Positions 9,567-16,293 of a DNA stretch of 37,797 nucleotides are shown here, piece after piece. A program made the position numbers and the translations under genes. The notes beneath the pieces were generated by a model. That model did not search any database. It saw nothing but the letters and a program-made list of their open reading frames with translations, and was not told where the DNA came from. This DNA comes from Blastomonas natatoria. GTDB lineage: Bacteria; Pseudomonadota; Alphaproteobacteria; Sphingomonadales; Sphingomonadaceae. Position 1 is the stretch's first letter. Every line of letters begins with the position of its first letter. The DNA lies in NCBI RefSeq assembly GCF_003201955.1, contig NZ_QJJM01000019.1:1-37797 (forward strand), written 5' to 3'.

Positions 9567-9588
9567 AGCCATGCTCCTTTCAGACACG

Positions 9589-9634
9589 AAAAAAGCCGCC
9601 TCGAAGCGCGGTCATCAGGACCGGTTCGGGCGGC
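9589..9634 (-). terminator. Intrinsic terminator in the nas operon leader
   Basis: On the minus strand a stem GCCGCC (9634-9629) pairs with GGCGGC (9600-9595). The pairing extends inward by C-G-A-A against T-T-C-G with one bulged A, and an inner CGGTC/GACCG hairpin sits inside. Six T follow directly (9594-9589). It lies about 240 nt upstream of narK with no well-supported gene between, so it would stop transcription before the operon unless prevented. Its first stem arm overlaps the 3' arm of an ANTAR-type hairpin (9631-9644), so the two folds exclude each other. Confidence 0.8.
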
Positions 9635-9726
9635 GTCATTGCCATGCTTCGTATTAACCGAAGCGGCCAGTTCAGCCCTTCATTGGACCGACCTGGTTAT
9701 GATAGACCACGCATCATTGCCTGATC
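9631..9726 (-). promoter_or_regulatory. Probable NasT (ANTAR) RNA target: three A-x-x-G hexaloop hairpins
   Basis: Read on the minus strand, the leader RNA can form three stem-loops whose hexaloops have A at position 1 and G at position 4, the known rule for ANTAR protein targets. H0 (9726-9705) has loop AAUGAU and an 8-position stem with one G-U pair and one mismatch. H1 (9690-9673) has loop AAUGAA and a 6-bp stem CGGUCC/GGGCUG with two G-U pairs. H2 (9644-9631) has loop AAUGAC and a 4-bp stem UGGC/GCCG. The 3' arm of H2 is the first part of the terminator stem, so NasT binding would block termination. A further hairpin (9664-9646, GCTTCG/CGAAGC) sits between H1 and H2. A TATAGT at 9756-9751 could be the -10 element, but I see no good -35. 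The rule is established; the folding is by eye. Confidence 0.7.
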
Positions 9727-9810
9727 TTCCTTTAAGTTGTCAGCGAATCGACTATAGCGCAAGCTAATTTTTGTGCGTTGCAGCATTTGCAATTGGCGAG
9801 GCTAGAATGC

Positions 9811-11037
9811 TCATATCATGGGCTTTGTGCGCTGGTGCTCCAGGTAGTCCATCGCCCGGTCAGGATCGAACTGAACGCGATCGAAGAATTGGTCTTCACC
9901 GAGAATCAGTCTGCCCGTCTGGCTGGAAGCACCACGCGGCACGCTGTTGGCACCTTCCACCTTGGCACTGGCGCCGGGCAGTATCGCATCAGTCCCAGCA
10001 AGCGCGGACCTGTAGATGTCAGGACGGAACACCTGGGCTGCTCCGGCAAAACCCACCTCGCTCGCTTCGGCATGCCCCCACCGGGCCATCTGCGAATACA
10101 GCCACATGGCCTGACTGCGCCAGGGGAAGTTGGCGGCCTCGCGATGTTGAAACATGAAGTCGGGATAATGAATGGCATCGGCCCCCTGCGTGAGCCGGAT
10201 CCGGTCCGTGGTCGCCCGCAGGATCGTTTCGCGGGGTGCGTCCAGATATTCCGAGCGTGACAATATGGCCGCATTTGCCTCTGTATTGCCAGGCTCGACG
10301 AAATGCGCAGCCGCTCTGTGCAGCGCTCGCACCAGCCGCTCGGTTGCGTCGGTGTCGGCCTGCCGACCATCGAGCCGCACCGCCAGCACTTTTTCCACAC
10401 CGCGCCGCCAGATCTGCGCAGTGGCCAGCATGATCCGCCCGACACCGCGATCCACCGCGATGCTGTTCCACGGTTCGCCAACGCAGATGCCGTCAACATC
10501 GCCGCAGGCCAGTGCATCGGCGGCGAAGGGCGGGCTGGTGACGGTGATCTCGACATCGACGTCAGGCTGAATCCCTATGCCAGCCAGCCAGTAGCGCAGC
10601 ATATAGTTGTGGCTGGAATAGCGATGGACCACCCCGAAACGCAGCGGCTTGCCGATGGCGACCCGGCGTTCCGCCTCCAGCTTCAACCTTGCGCCGATTT
10701 CGAATGGGTCACCCAGCGTGTTGTCGAGCATCAAGGCTTCTGCCAGTGCCGTTGATACGGTGAGCGCGTTGCCATTGAGACCGAGCACGAACGGGACGGC
10801 GAGCGGCATTGCCGGCCTGTCGCACCCCAATGCGGTGGCGATCGCGAGCGGTGCGACCATGTGTGCCGCGTCCGTCTGCCCATACATCAGACGGTCGCGT
10901 ACCGCCGCCCAGGTGATGTCGCGGACCAGTTGCAGGTCCAATCCTTCATCCTCGGCAAAGCCCAGCTCACGCGCCAGGATTGGCAGTGCCGCATCAACCA
11001 GCGGCAGGAAACCAATCCTCATGAGGGTATTGCTCAT
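9811..11037 (-). CDS. nasS: Nitrate sensor NasS, NrtA/CmpA-like periplasmic-binding-protein fold without signal peptide
   Basis: The 408-aa protein is similar to NrtA/CmpA nitrate/bicarbonate binding proteins. It starts straight into the fold (M-R-I-G-F-L-P-L-V-D-A-A-L-P) and has no signal peptide or lipobox, as expected for a cytoplasmic sensor rather than a transporter component. No ABC permease or ATPase gene is adjacent. In Azotobacter, Paracoccus and related systems NasS binds NasT when nitrate and nitrite are absent and releases it when they bind. The ATG overlaps the stop of nasT by 4 bp, consistent with this partnership. It ends 463 nt before narK, the intervening DNA being the regulated leader. 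Confidence 0.9.
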   Translation of the reverse strand: MSNTLMRIGFLPLVDAALPILARELGFAEDEGLDLQLVRDITWAAVRDRLMYGQTDAAHMVAPLAIATALGCDRPAMPLAVPFVLGLNGNALTVSTALAEALMLDNTLGDPFEIGARLKLEAERRVAIGKPLRFGVVHRYSSHNYMLRYWLAGIGIQPDVDVEITVTSPPFAADALACGDVDGICVGEPWNSIAVDRGVGRIMLATAQIWRRGVEKVLAVRLDGRQADTDATERLVRALHRAAAHFVEPGNTEANAAILSRSEYLDAPRETILRATTDRIRLTQGADAIHYPDFMFQHREAANFPWRSQAMWLYSQMARWGHAEASEVGFAGAAQVFRPDIYRSALAGTDAILPGASAKVEGANSVPRGASSQTGRLILGEDQFFDRVQFDPDRAMDYLEHQRTKPMI

Positions 11038-11615
11038 GGCATATCTCCCATCAGGGCTTCGCTGGTCACGATGGCCTCGGCGACCTCGGCAATGCGGCGG
11101 TTGGATCGCATCGCATGATTGCGCAGCAGGGCATAAGCAGCTGGCTCGTCCAGCCCTTTGCGCTTCATCAGGATCGCCTTGGCGCGATCGATTGCCTGTC
11201 GGTCGGCCAGCGCGGTCCGTGCTTCCGCCAACTCGGCCTGCAGCCGTGAAAATGCTTGAAAGCGGCGAATGGCGAGGTCCAGCACCGGCTTGATGCGCTG
11301 CTTAGCCAAGCCATCGACAACATAGGCCGATACGCCCGCATCCACCGCTGCACTTGTCGACTCGGCATCGCTCTGGTCCACGAACATCGCGATCGGCCGC
11401 GCAAGGGCACGCGACATTGCGAAAAAGTCCTCCAGCATATCCCGGCTTGGATTCTCAAGATTGATCAGCACAACCTCGGGTGCAGCACGTTCGATCTGCG
11501 CAGCAAGCCCTGCAGCGTGATCGATGATCACGAGGTCGGTGAGGCCAGCCTCGCGCAAGCCATCCGAGATGATCGCTGCGCGCGTGGTGCTTGTGTCGAT
11601 GATCGCGATGCGCAT
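11034..11615 (-). CDS. nasT: Nitrate-responsive antiterminator NasT (pseudo-receiver plus ANTAR)
   Basis: NasT is 193 aa. Residues 1-120 form a response-regulator-like domain, followed by a coiled helix and a C-terminal ANTAR RNA-binding domain (about 135-190) with the conserved core A-K-A-I-L-M-K-R-K-G-L and the A-Y-x-L-L-R motif. The phospho-acceptor position of the receiver is Asn52 (L-I-N-L-E-N-P), not Asp, so phosphorylation is unlikely and control should come from binding by NasS. When free, ANTAR proteins bind paired hexaloop hairpins in nascent RNA and prevent terminator formation; such a leader precedes narK at 9589-9726. It starts 8 nt after nsrR and overlaps nasS by 4 bp, so nsrR-nasT-nasS is one operon. 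Confidence 0.93.
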   Translation of the reverse strand: MRIAIIDTSTTRAAIISDGLREAGLTDLVIIDHAAGLAAQIERAAPEVVLINLENPSRDMLEDFFAMSRALARPIAMFVDQSDAESTSAAVDAGVSAYVVDGLAKQRIKPVLDLAIRRFQAFSRLQAELAEARTALADRQAIDRAKAILMKRKGLDEPAAYALLRNHAMRSNRRIAEVAEAIVTSEALMGDMP

Positions 11616-11623
11616 GATTAAGG

Positions 11624-12070
11624 TTAGTAGCGGCCAATGTCCGATGGCAGCAAGCTTTCGCGCACCGCTGCCGGGTTTTTGGCAATATCCGCGAGGCTAT
11701 AGCGATCGAGATGCCTGAAGAATGCCTCAAGCGCACCGGCCAGGGCATGACGCAGTTGGCATGCTGGCGTAATCACGCAGGTATTGATCGAAGGGTCGAA
11801 ACACTCCACAAAGCTGCCGGTTTCTTCCATCGTCCGCACGACTCTGCCGACATTGACCTGATCCGCGGCCTGCGCCAGCCGAAGGCCGCCGGTTCGACCT
11901 CGCACTGCCTCAATAAAGCCTTCTGCCACCAGGCGTTGCGCCACCTTCATCAGGTGATTCTTGGAAATGCCATAGGCACCAGCAATTTCGCCAATCGACC
12001 TGTGGCCATCATGGACCGCCAGATACATCAAGGTGCGCAGGGCATAATCGGCGTGAAGCGACAATCTCAT
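11624..12070 (-). CDS. nsrR: Rrf2-family NO-responsive repressor NsrR
   Basis: This 148-aa Rrf2 protein has an N-terminal winged helix (about 1-65, M-R-L-S-L-H-A-D-Y-A-L-R-T-L) and the three cluster cysteines Cys90, Cys98 and Cys104 in the spacing typical of NsrR. The cluster reacts with nitric oxide and releases DNA. It is divergent from a hemoglobin cluster, with an NsrR-like palindrome in the 83-bp gap, and is followed 8 nt later by nasT. IscR is less likely because no isc genes are nearby and the cysteine spacing and context favour NsrR. It probably represses the divergent NO-detoxification genes, and possibly itself and nasTS. Confidence 0.9.
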   Translation of the reverse strand: MRLSLHADYALRTLMYLAVHDGHRSIGEIAGAYGISKNHLMKVAQRLVAEGFIEAVRGRTGGLRLAQAADQVNVGRVVRTMEETGSFVECFDPSINTCVITPACQLRHALAGALEAFFRHLDRYSLADIAKNPAAVRESLLPSDIGRY

Positions 12071-12117
12071 TAAACATGCATATCAAATATTGCTATTAAG
12101 CGCCAGCCGCGTTAAAC

Positions 12118-12136
12118 GATGCAAATGAATTACATC
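12118..12136. promoter_or_regulatory. Probable NsrR operator between nsrR and the hemoglobin operon
   Basis: The sequence GATGCAAATGAATTACATC is an inverted repeat (GATGCAAAT against GATGTAAT read on the other strand). It matches the usual NsrR consensus, two GATGyATtT-type half sites. It lies 18 nt upstream of the truncated hemoglobin ATG and 48 nt from the nsrR ATG, well placed to block the divergent promoters. A weaker AT-rich repeat (12078-12092, GCATAT against ATATTGC) nearer nsrR might be a second site. Confidence 0.65.
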
Positions 12137-12153
12137 TTATCAGCAATGCGACC

Positions 12154-12633
12154 ATGACGGCGACCGCCCATGCGGAGCGCATACGCGCGGCCAAGCGCGC
12201 GGAGGCCCACCAGATAGGGATCGACGATATCTCGATCAGCCTGCTGGTCGATCGCTTTTACGACCGTATCCAGACCGACGATCTGCTGGGGCCAATCTTT
12301 GCCCAGCACGTCGCCGACTGGTCACAGCATCTCCCGCGGATGAAGGGATTCTGGGCCTCGATCATGATCGAGCCGGGCCGTTTTAGAGGCAGTCCGATGC
12401 AGAAGCACATTGCGCTCGGCATCCTCACCAAGGCCCATTTCGATCGCTGGCTGGCGCTGTGGGATGAGACCGTTGCACAGAACGTTGCGAGCCCCGCAGC
12501 GGCAGAAAGATTTCACACGTCGGCGCACCGGATTGCCGACAGCCTGCTGACCGGAGTGCTGGCGCAGCGCGGCGGGCTGGCGGCTTTGCGCGCACGGTCA
12601 CCAAAGCTTGCACCCCTGGAGACGAAACCATGA
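12154..12633 (+). CDS. Group III truncated hemoglobin
   Basis: This 159-aa protein has the 2-over-2 globin pattern of group III truncated hemoglobins: the V-D-R-F-Y-D-R-I start of helix B (Tyr36), the W-S-Q-H-L-P-R-M-K-G-F-W segment around 56-67, and a probable heme-ligating His85 in M-Q-K-H-I-A-L, followed by H-F-D-R-W-L. Such proteins bind O2 or NO and are linked to NO or nitrosative stress. It is the first gene behind the NsrR palindrome and overlaps the next gene by 4 bp. The Shine-Dalgarno signal before this ATG is weak. Heme binding is inferred from the family. Confidence 0.88.
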   Translation: MTATAHAERIRAAKRAEAHQIGIDDISISLLVDRFYDRIQTDDLLGPIFAQHVADWSQHLPRMKGFWASIMIEPGRFRGSPMQKHIALGILTKAHFDRWLALWDETVAQNVASPAAAERFHTSAHRIADSLLTGVLAQRGGLAALRARSPKLAPLETKP

Positions 12634-12935
12634 CGCTCACCCCTTATGCATCCTCGCCAGTGTTCGACGATCAATCGCTGCCCGATAAGCTGCGCAACGA
12701 CCATCGCACCAAGGACGGGACCTGGGGGCTGTTGCGGGTGCTGGAAGGCGAGGTGCGGTTGATCTTCACCGAACCGCATCGTGAGGTGTTGGTCACGCCA
12801 GACATGCCTGCACCGATTGCGCCACTGGCGACGCATTACGTGGTCCCGCTGGGCAAGATGACGATGCAAGTCGAGTTCTACCGGTCAGAGCCGGTGCTGG
12901 ATGGCGACCAGATGACCGAGCCGTCCGGTGGATGA
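12630..12935 (+). CDS. DUF1971 (TehB-related cupin-like) protein
   Basis: This 101-aa protein matches the DUF1971 pattern: L-P-x-x-L-R-x-D-H-R-T-K near the start, G-T-W-G-L-L-R-V-L-E-G near 30-40, and a P-x-x-P-I-A-P-L-A-T-H-Y segment near 60-70. The fold is a small beta barrel related to the extra domain of some TehB proteins. The biochemical role is not established. It overlaps the hemoglobin gene by 4 bp and the following membrane protein by 8 bp, and genes of this family often sit beside hemoglobins in NsrR or nitrogen-oxide stress operons, so a role in the NO response is the best inference. Confidence 0.8.
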   Translation: MTLTPYASSPVFDDQSLPDKLRNDHRTKDGTWGLLRVLEGEVRLIFTEPHREVLVTPDMPAPIAPLATHYVVPLGKMTMQVEFYRSEPVLDGDQMTEPSGG

Positions 12936-13392
12936 CTTCACAATCGCTCGCGTCGTCCATGTCGTGGCGGTGCTGTTCTGGATCGGTGGCGTCGGCTTTG
13001 TCACCTGGGTGGTGATGCCGGCCATCCGGCATAGCGAGAGCGAAGCCGACAGGCTGGGGAAATTCCACGCGATCGAGGGGCGCTTTGCCTGGCAGGCAAA
13101 GATCTGGGTGCTGCTCGGCGGCGCCAGCGGCTTCTGGATGGTGCACCGGGCCGGGATGTGGAGCCGCTTTGCCGAGCTCCACTTCTGGTGGATGCATGCG
13201 ATGGTCGCGCTCTGGGCGGTGTTCACGCTGATGCTGTTCGTGGTCGAGCCATTGTTCCTGCACCGCCGCCTTGCAACCTCGCAGACCCCGCAGGCCGATT
13301 TCCAGCGCATGGAGCGCGTACACCACATCCTGATCGTGCTGGCCTTGATCACGCTGGCGGGTGCTATCGGCGGCAGCCACGGCCTGTTTTGA
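12928..13392 (+). CDS. Small four-helix membrane protein, CopD-like
   Basis: This 154-aa protein starts at GTG (12928), overlapping the DUF1971 gene by 8 bp. It has four hydrophobic helices (about 8-30, 57-75, 88-110 and 132-150). His11, His90, His132 and His133 lie at or near helix positions and could bind heme or a metal, as in CopD and the related cytochrome-b-like families. No periplasmic domain is present. It is co-transcribed with two hemoglobins and may help with heme redox at the inner membrane. The specific function is unknown; the membrane topology is what the sequence shows. Confidence 0.75.
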   Translation: MDDFTIARVVHVVAVLFWIGGVGFVTWVVMPAIRHSESEADRLGKFHAIEGRFAWQAKIWVLLGGASGFWMVHRAGMWSRFAELHFWWMHAMVALWAVFTLMLFVVEPLFLHRRLATSQTPQADFQRMERVHHILIVLALITLAGAIGGSHGLF

Positions 13393-13431
13393 CACGCGGT
13401 TTCGACAACCAATATCCATAAGGAGGACATA

Positions 13432-13881
13432 ATGAGCAGAATATTGAGCGCCGAGACCAAGGCCATCGTCAATTCGACCGCACCTGCGCTGCAACAGCAT
13501 GGGGTGGCGATCACCCAGCGGATGTACGAGCGTCTGTTCGTCGATCCCGCAGTCAAGGCCATGTTCGATGAGGCCGCGCAGGAAAGCGGAGAACAGCCGC
13601 GCCGTCTTGCCGCAGCCATTCTCGCCTATGCGCAAAACATCGACAAGCTCGAAGCCTTGACCGCACCGGTGATGCGCATGGCGGCGCGGCATGTTGAAAC
13701 AGGCGTCAAGCCCGAGCACTATCCGATAGTCGCTGACGCCCTGCTGCCCGCAATCCGCGACATTCTGGGCGATGCAGCCACCGACGAGGTCCTGTCGGCC
13801 TGGGGCGAGGCCTATTGGGCGCTGGCCGAAATCCTGATCGGCAAGGAAGCGGCGCTTTACACGCAAAGACCAAGCGATTGA
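13432..13881 (+). CDS. Single-domain hemoglobin (Vitreoscilla/Hmp-type globin domain)
   Basis: At 149 aa this is the globin half of a flavohemoglobin without the reductase domain. Expected residues are present: Tyr32 (helix B10), Gln55 near the distal pocket, proximal His87 in A-R-H-V-E-T-G-V-K-P-E-H-Y, and the C-terminal W-G-E-A-Y-W-A-L-A motif. A strong Shine-Dalgarno AAGGAGG (13420-13426) precedes the ATG. It closes the NsrR-linked cluster 39 nt after the CopD-like gene. A likely role is NO dioxygenation or O2 delivery with an external reductase. The family call is firm; the reaction is by analogy. Confidence 0.92.
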   Translation: MSRILSAETKAIVNSTAPALQQHGVAITQRMYERLFVDPAVKAMFDEAAQESGEQPRRLAAAILAYAQNIDKLEALTAPVMRMAARHVETGVKPEHYPIVADALLPAIRDILGDAATDEVLSAWGEAYWALAEILIGKEAALYTQRPSD

Positions 13882-13924
13882 AAAACCAGAGGCAGACTGT
13901 TGAACTAGCAAGTACTCTTTGCCT

Positions 13925-13942
13925 AGGATTCCCGTGAATCCT
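13925..13942. other. Perfect hairpin downstream of the hemoglobin cluster
   Basis: AGGATTC and GAATCCT form a 7-bp perfect inverted repeat with a CCGT loop. It lies 44 nt after the hemoglobin stop and 144 nt before chrA. There is no T tract, so it may be a weak terminator or an operator. I see nothing else recognisable in 13882-14085. Confidence 0.35.
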
Positions 13943-14085
13943 TGCTCAGACACCCTTGACGCCCATGCACCGTTGTGGGAGCAGATACGTATCGGGACTG
14001 AAGCAACCTCCCGATCAGGCTGTTCAGGCCCAAGCGTTGCCTCTGGTCTGCCTCGTGATGCGGGGCGGCAATATGGGGACCGTGT

Positions 14086-15402
14086 TTGGCAGCGAACGTG
14101 TCAACAGATATTCCTGATTTCCGCCAGCTCGTGCGCGTCTTCGCGCGCATCGGCTGCCTGAGCTTCGGCGGCCCCGCCGGGCAGATTGCGCTGATGCATG
14201 GCGAGATTGTCGAGAAGCACAAATGGGTCGATGAGGAGCAGTATCTCCACGCGCTCAATTTCTGCCATCTGTTGCCCGGCCCCGAGGCGCAACAGTTGGC
14301 GACGTGGATTGGTTGGCGGCTGCACGGACTGAAGGGCGGCCTTGCAGCTGGGCTTCTGTTTGTCATCCCCGGCGCGCTGATCATGCTGGCGCTCTCGTCG
14401 CTCTATGCGCTGGCGGCGAACCTCGACTGGTTTGCGGCGCTGTTCCTGGGGATCAAGGCTGCGGTGCTGGCCATTGTTGTGCAAGCGCTGATCCGCATCG
14501 GTGGCCGCGCGCTCAACACGCGGTTCAAACAGGCGCTGGCGGTTGCGGCGTTCCTGGCGCTGTTCCTGTTCAACCTGCCTTTCCCTCTCGTCCTGCTCGG
14601 CGCAGGAGCGATGGGCATGATCGTAGCGGCCTATCGTCCCGACTGGCTTGCGCTCAAATCCGGCTCAGGCACAGATGCCTCACCTCGGCCGTCGTTCGCC
14701 GTCATGTCGCGCACGGTGCTGCTATGGCTCGCGATCTGGGCGGTGCCTATGGTGCTGGTGCTGGTGATCCTGGGTCAGGATCATGTTCTGTGGGACGTCG
14801 GCGTCTTCTTTTCGCAGCTCGCCATTGTCACCTTTGGCGGCGCTTATGCCGTGCTCGCCTATATAGCGCAGGAAGCGATGCAGACTTATGGATGGTTGCA
14901 TGCCGGTGAGATGGCCGATGGCCTGGGTCTTGCTGAGACGACGCCGGGTCCTCTGATCCTGGTGACACAACGCGTCGGGTTCCTTGCCGCGTTCCGATCG
15001 CCCGAACCGTTCTCGCCGATCGTCGCGGGCATTTTCGGCGCTGCCCTCACCACCTGGGTGACGTTCGCGCCGTGCTTCCTGTGGATATTCACCTTCGCCC
15101 CATGGATCGAACGGTTGCAGCACGCGACACGCCTCAAGGGTGGCCTTGCCGCGCTGACAGCAGCCGTGGTCGGCGTGATCGCCAACCTCTCAGTCTGGTT
15201 TGCGCTGCACGTGCTGTTCGCTCGCGCGACAATAGCGGTCGTCGGACCGATGCAGCTCAACCTGCCCGACTGGGCAACCTTCGACTGGCGTGCGGGCGTG
15301 CTATCCGTGCTGGCGGCTGTCATACTGTTTGCGCTGAAGTGGAGCATCTTTCGCATGCTCGCCGTTCTTGCCGTAGCTGGCCTGGCTCTGGGTAGTCTTT
15401 GA
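14086..15402 (+). CDS. chrA: Chromate transporter ChrA, two-domain type
   Basis: This 438-aa inner membrane protein belongs to the CHR family. Two homologous halves are visible: the first has G-C-L-S-F-G-G-P-A-G-Q-I-A-L-M-H near 22-38, the second has V-T-F-G-G-A-Y-A-V-L-A-Y-I near 245-260. About ten to twelve hydrophobic segments are present. Long-chain ChrA proteins of this type export chromate by proton antiport. The start chosen is TTG at 14086 with GGGGA upstream; a GTG at 14098 is an alternative. No chrB regulator is adjacent. It runs 17 nt ahead of the superoxide dismutase gene, suggesting a joint oxyanion or oxidative stress unit. Confidence 0.92.
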   Translation: MAANVSTDIPDFRQLVRVFARIGCLSFGGPAGQIALMHGEIVEKHKWVDEEQYLHALNFCHLLPGPEAQQLATWIGWRLHGLKGGLAAGLLFVIPGALIMLALSSLYALAANLDWFAALFLGIKAAVLAIVVQALIRIGGRALNTRFKQALAVAAFLALFLFNLPFPLVLLGAGAMGMIVAAYRPDWLALKSGSGTDASPRPSFAVMSRTVLLWLAIWAVPMVLVLVILGQDHVLWDVGVFFSQLAIVTFGGAYAVLAYIAQEAMQTYGWLHAGEMADGLGLAETTPGPLILVTQRVGFLAAFRSPEPFSPIVAGIFGAALTTWVTFAPCFLWIFTFAPWIERLQHATRLKGGLAALTAAVVGVIANLSVWFALHVLFARATIAVVGPMQLNLPDWATFDWRAGVLSVLAAVILFALKWSIFRMLAVLAVAGLALGSL

Positions 15403-15418
15403 TCAAGGGAAATGACAT

Positions 15419-16150
15419 ATGACCGAAGTTGACCGCCGCAGCGCCATGGGGATCGTGGGTGTTGGCTTGGCTGCAGCCGCCGCAGGTGCCCCCGCATCTG
15501 CGCAAACGCCAGCCCTGTCGCCAGCCTTCGCGGGCAATCACAAGCCAGTGCCGCTGGCGTTCGATCCTGCCAAGCTCATCGGCCTGTCCGAAAAGCTCAT
15601 CCGCTCACACTACGATAACAACTACATCGGGTCAGTGCGCACGCTGAACATGATCGAGGGTCGGTTGGCGGCGTCGCTGGCGGACAAGGACTTTCCCGCG
15701 ATCGTTTATGGCGGGCTCAAGCGCGAGGAACTGCACCGCACCGGGTCAGTGATTCTGCATGAGCAGTATTTTGGTGCACTCGGCGGCGATGGTGCGGCGG
15801 CGGGAGAAGTGCAGAAGGCCATAGCAGCGGCCTTCGGCTCGTTCGCGGCGTGGGATACGGAGTTCAGGCGCACCGCGATGTCGCTGGCCGGCGGATCGGG
15901 CTGGTGCGTTCTGGCGTGGAATCTCCACACCGCCAGTCTGCACAATTACTGGGCTTGGGATCACATGCACCAGCCTGTCGCCAGCGTGCCGCTGATCGCG
16001 CTCGACATGTATGAGCATGCCTATCACATGGACTATGGCACGGCGGCCGCGAAATACGTCGATGCGTTCATGGCCAACCTGAATTGGGAGGAAATCGATC
16101 GCAGGTATCGCCGCGTGGCGCGGCAAGCTGAACCAGTTCTGCTCGATTGA
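15419..16150 (+). CDS. sodB: Exported Fe/Mn superoxide dismutase
   Basis: The 243-aa protein is an iron/manganese superoxide dismutase with all four metal ligands: His64, His114, Asp196 and His200 (L-D-M-Y-E-H-A-Y). Unlike the usual cytoplasmic enzyme of about 200 aa it has an N-terminal extension with Arg6-Arg7, a hydrophobic stretch (11-22) and an A-S-A cleavage-like site near 28, which looks like a Tat signal. It would therefore work in the periplasm. It follows chrA by 17 nt with AAGGGA as a ribosome binding site. Whether iron or manganese is preferred cannot be read from the sequence. Confidence 0.92.
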   Translation: MTEVDRRSAMGIVGVGLAAAAAGAPASAQTPALSPAFAGNHKPVPLAFDPAKLIGLSEKLIRSHYDNNYIGSVRTLNMIEGRLAASLADKDFPAIVYGGLKREELHRTGSVILHEQYFGALGGDGAAAGEVQKAIAAAFGSFAAWDTEFRRTAMSLAGGSGWCVLAWNLHTASLHNYWAWDHMHQPVASVPLIALDMYEHAYHMDYGTAAAKYVDAFMANLNWEEIDRRYRRVARQAEPVLLD

Positions 16151-16293
16151 ACGCCTTTCGATATGCCGCACAGGTCATGCGAACACGGATTGTCGGCTTT
16201 TGGTAGTGCTGGTCATTCGGCATGCTGCGGAGAAACGACGGCTTAGTCCCAGACCCGGTCAATTGGACCATGCAGCGTGCTCAAAAACACGCA

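Noticed and set aside
9751-9779. Sigma-70 promoter for the nas leader
   Set aside because: TATAGT is a plausible -10, but the 17-bp-spaced -35 region (AACGCA) is poor; no sigma-54 element is visible either. Not listed as a separate feature.
8140-15402. Long plus- or minus-strand open frames antisense to the nas genes, nasS, globins and chrA
   Set aside because: They mirror well-supported genes, have Arg/His/Gln-rich composition and no domains; typical of high-GC shadow frames.
16151-16293. Attachment site next to the integrase gene
   Set aside because: No tRNA end or repeated core is visible, and a second copy cannot be found in the window.
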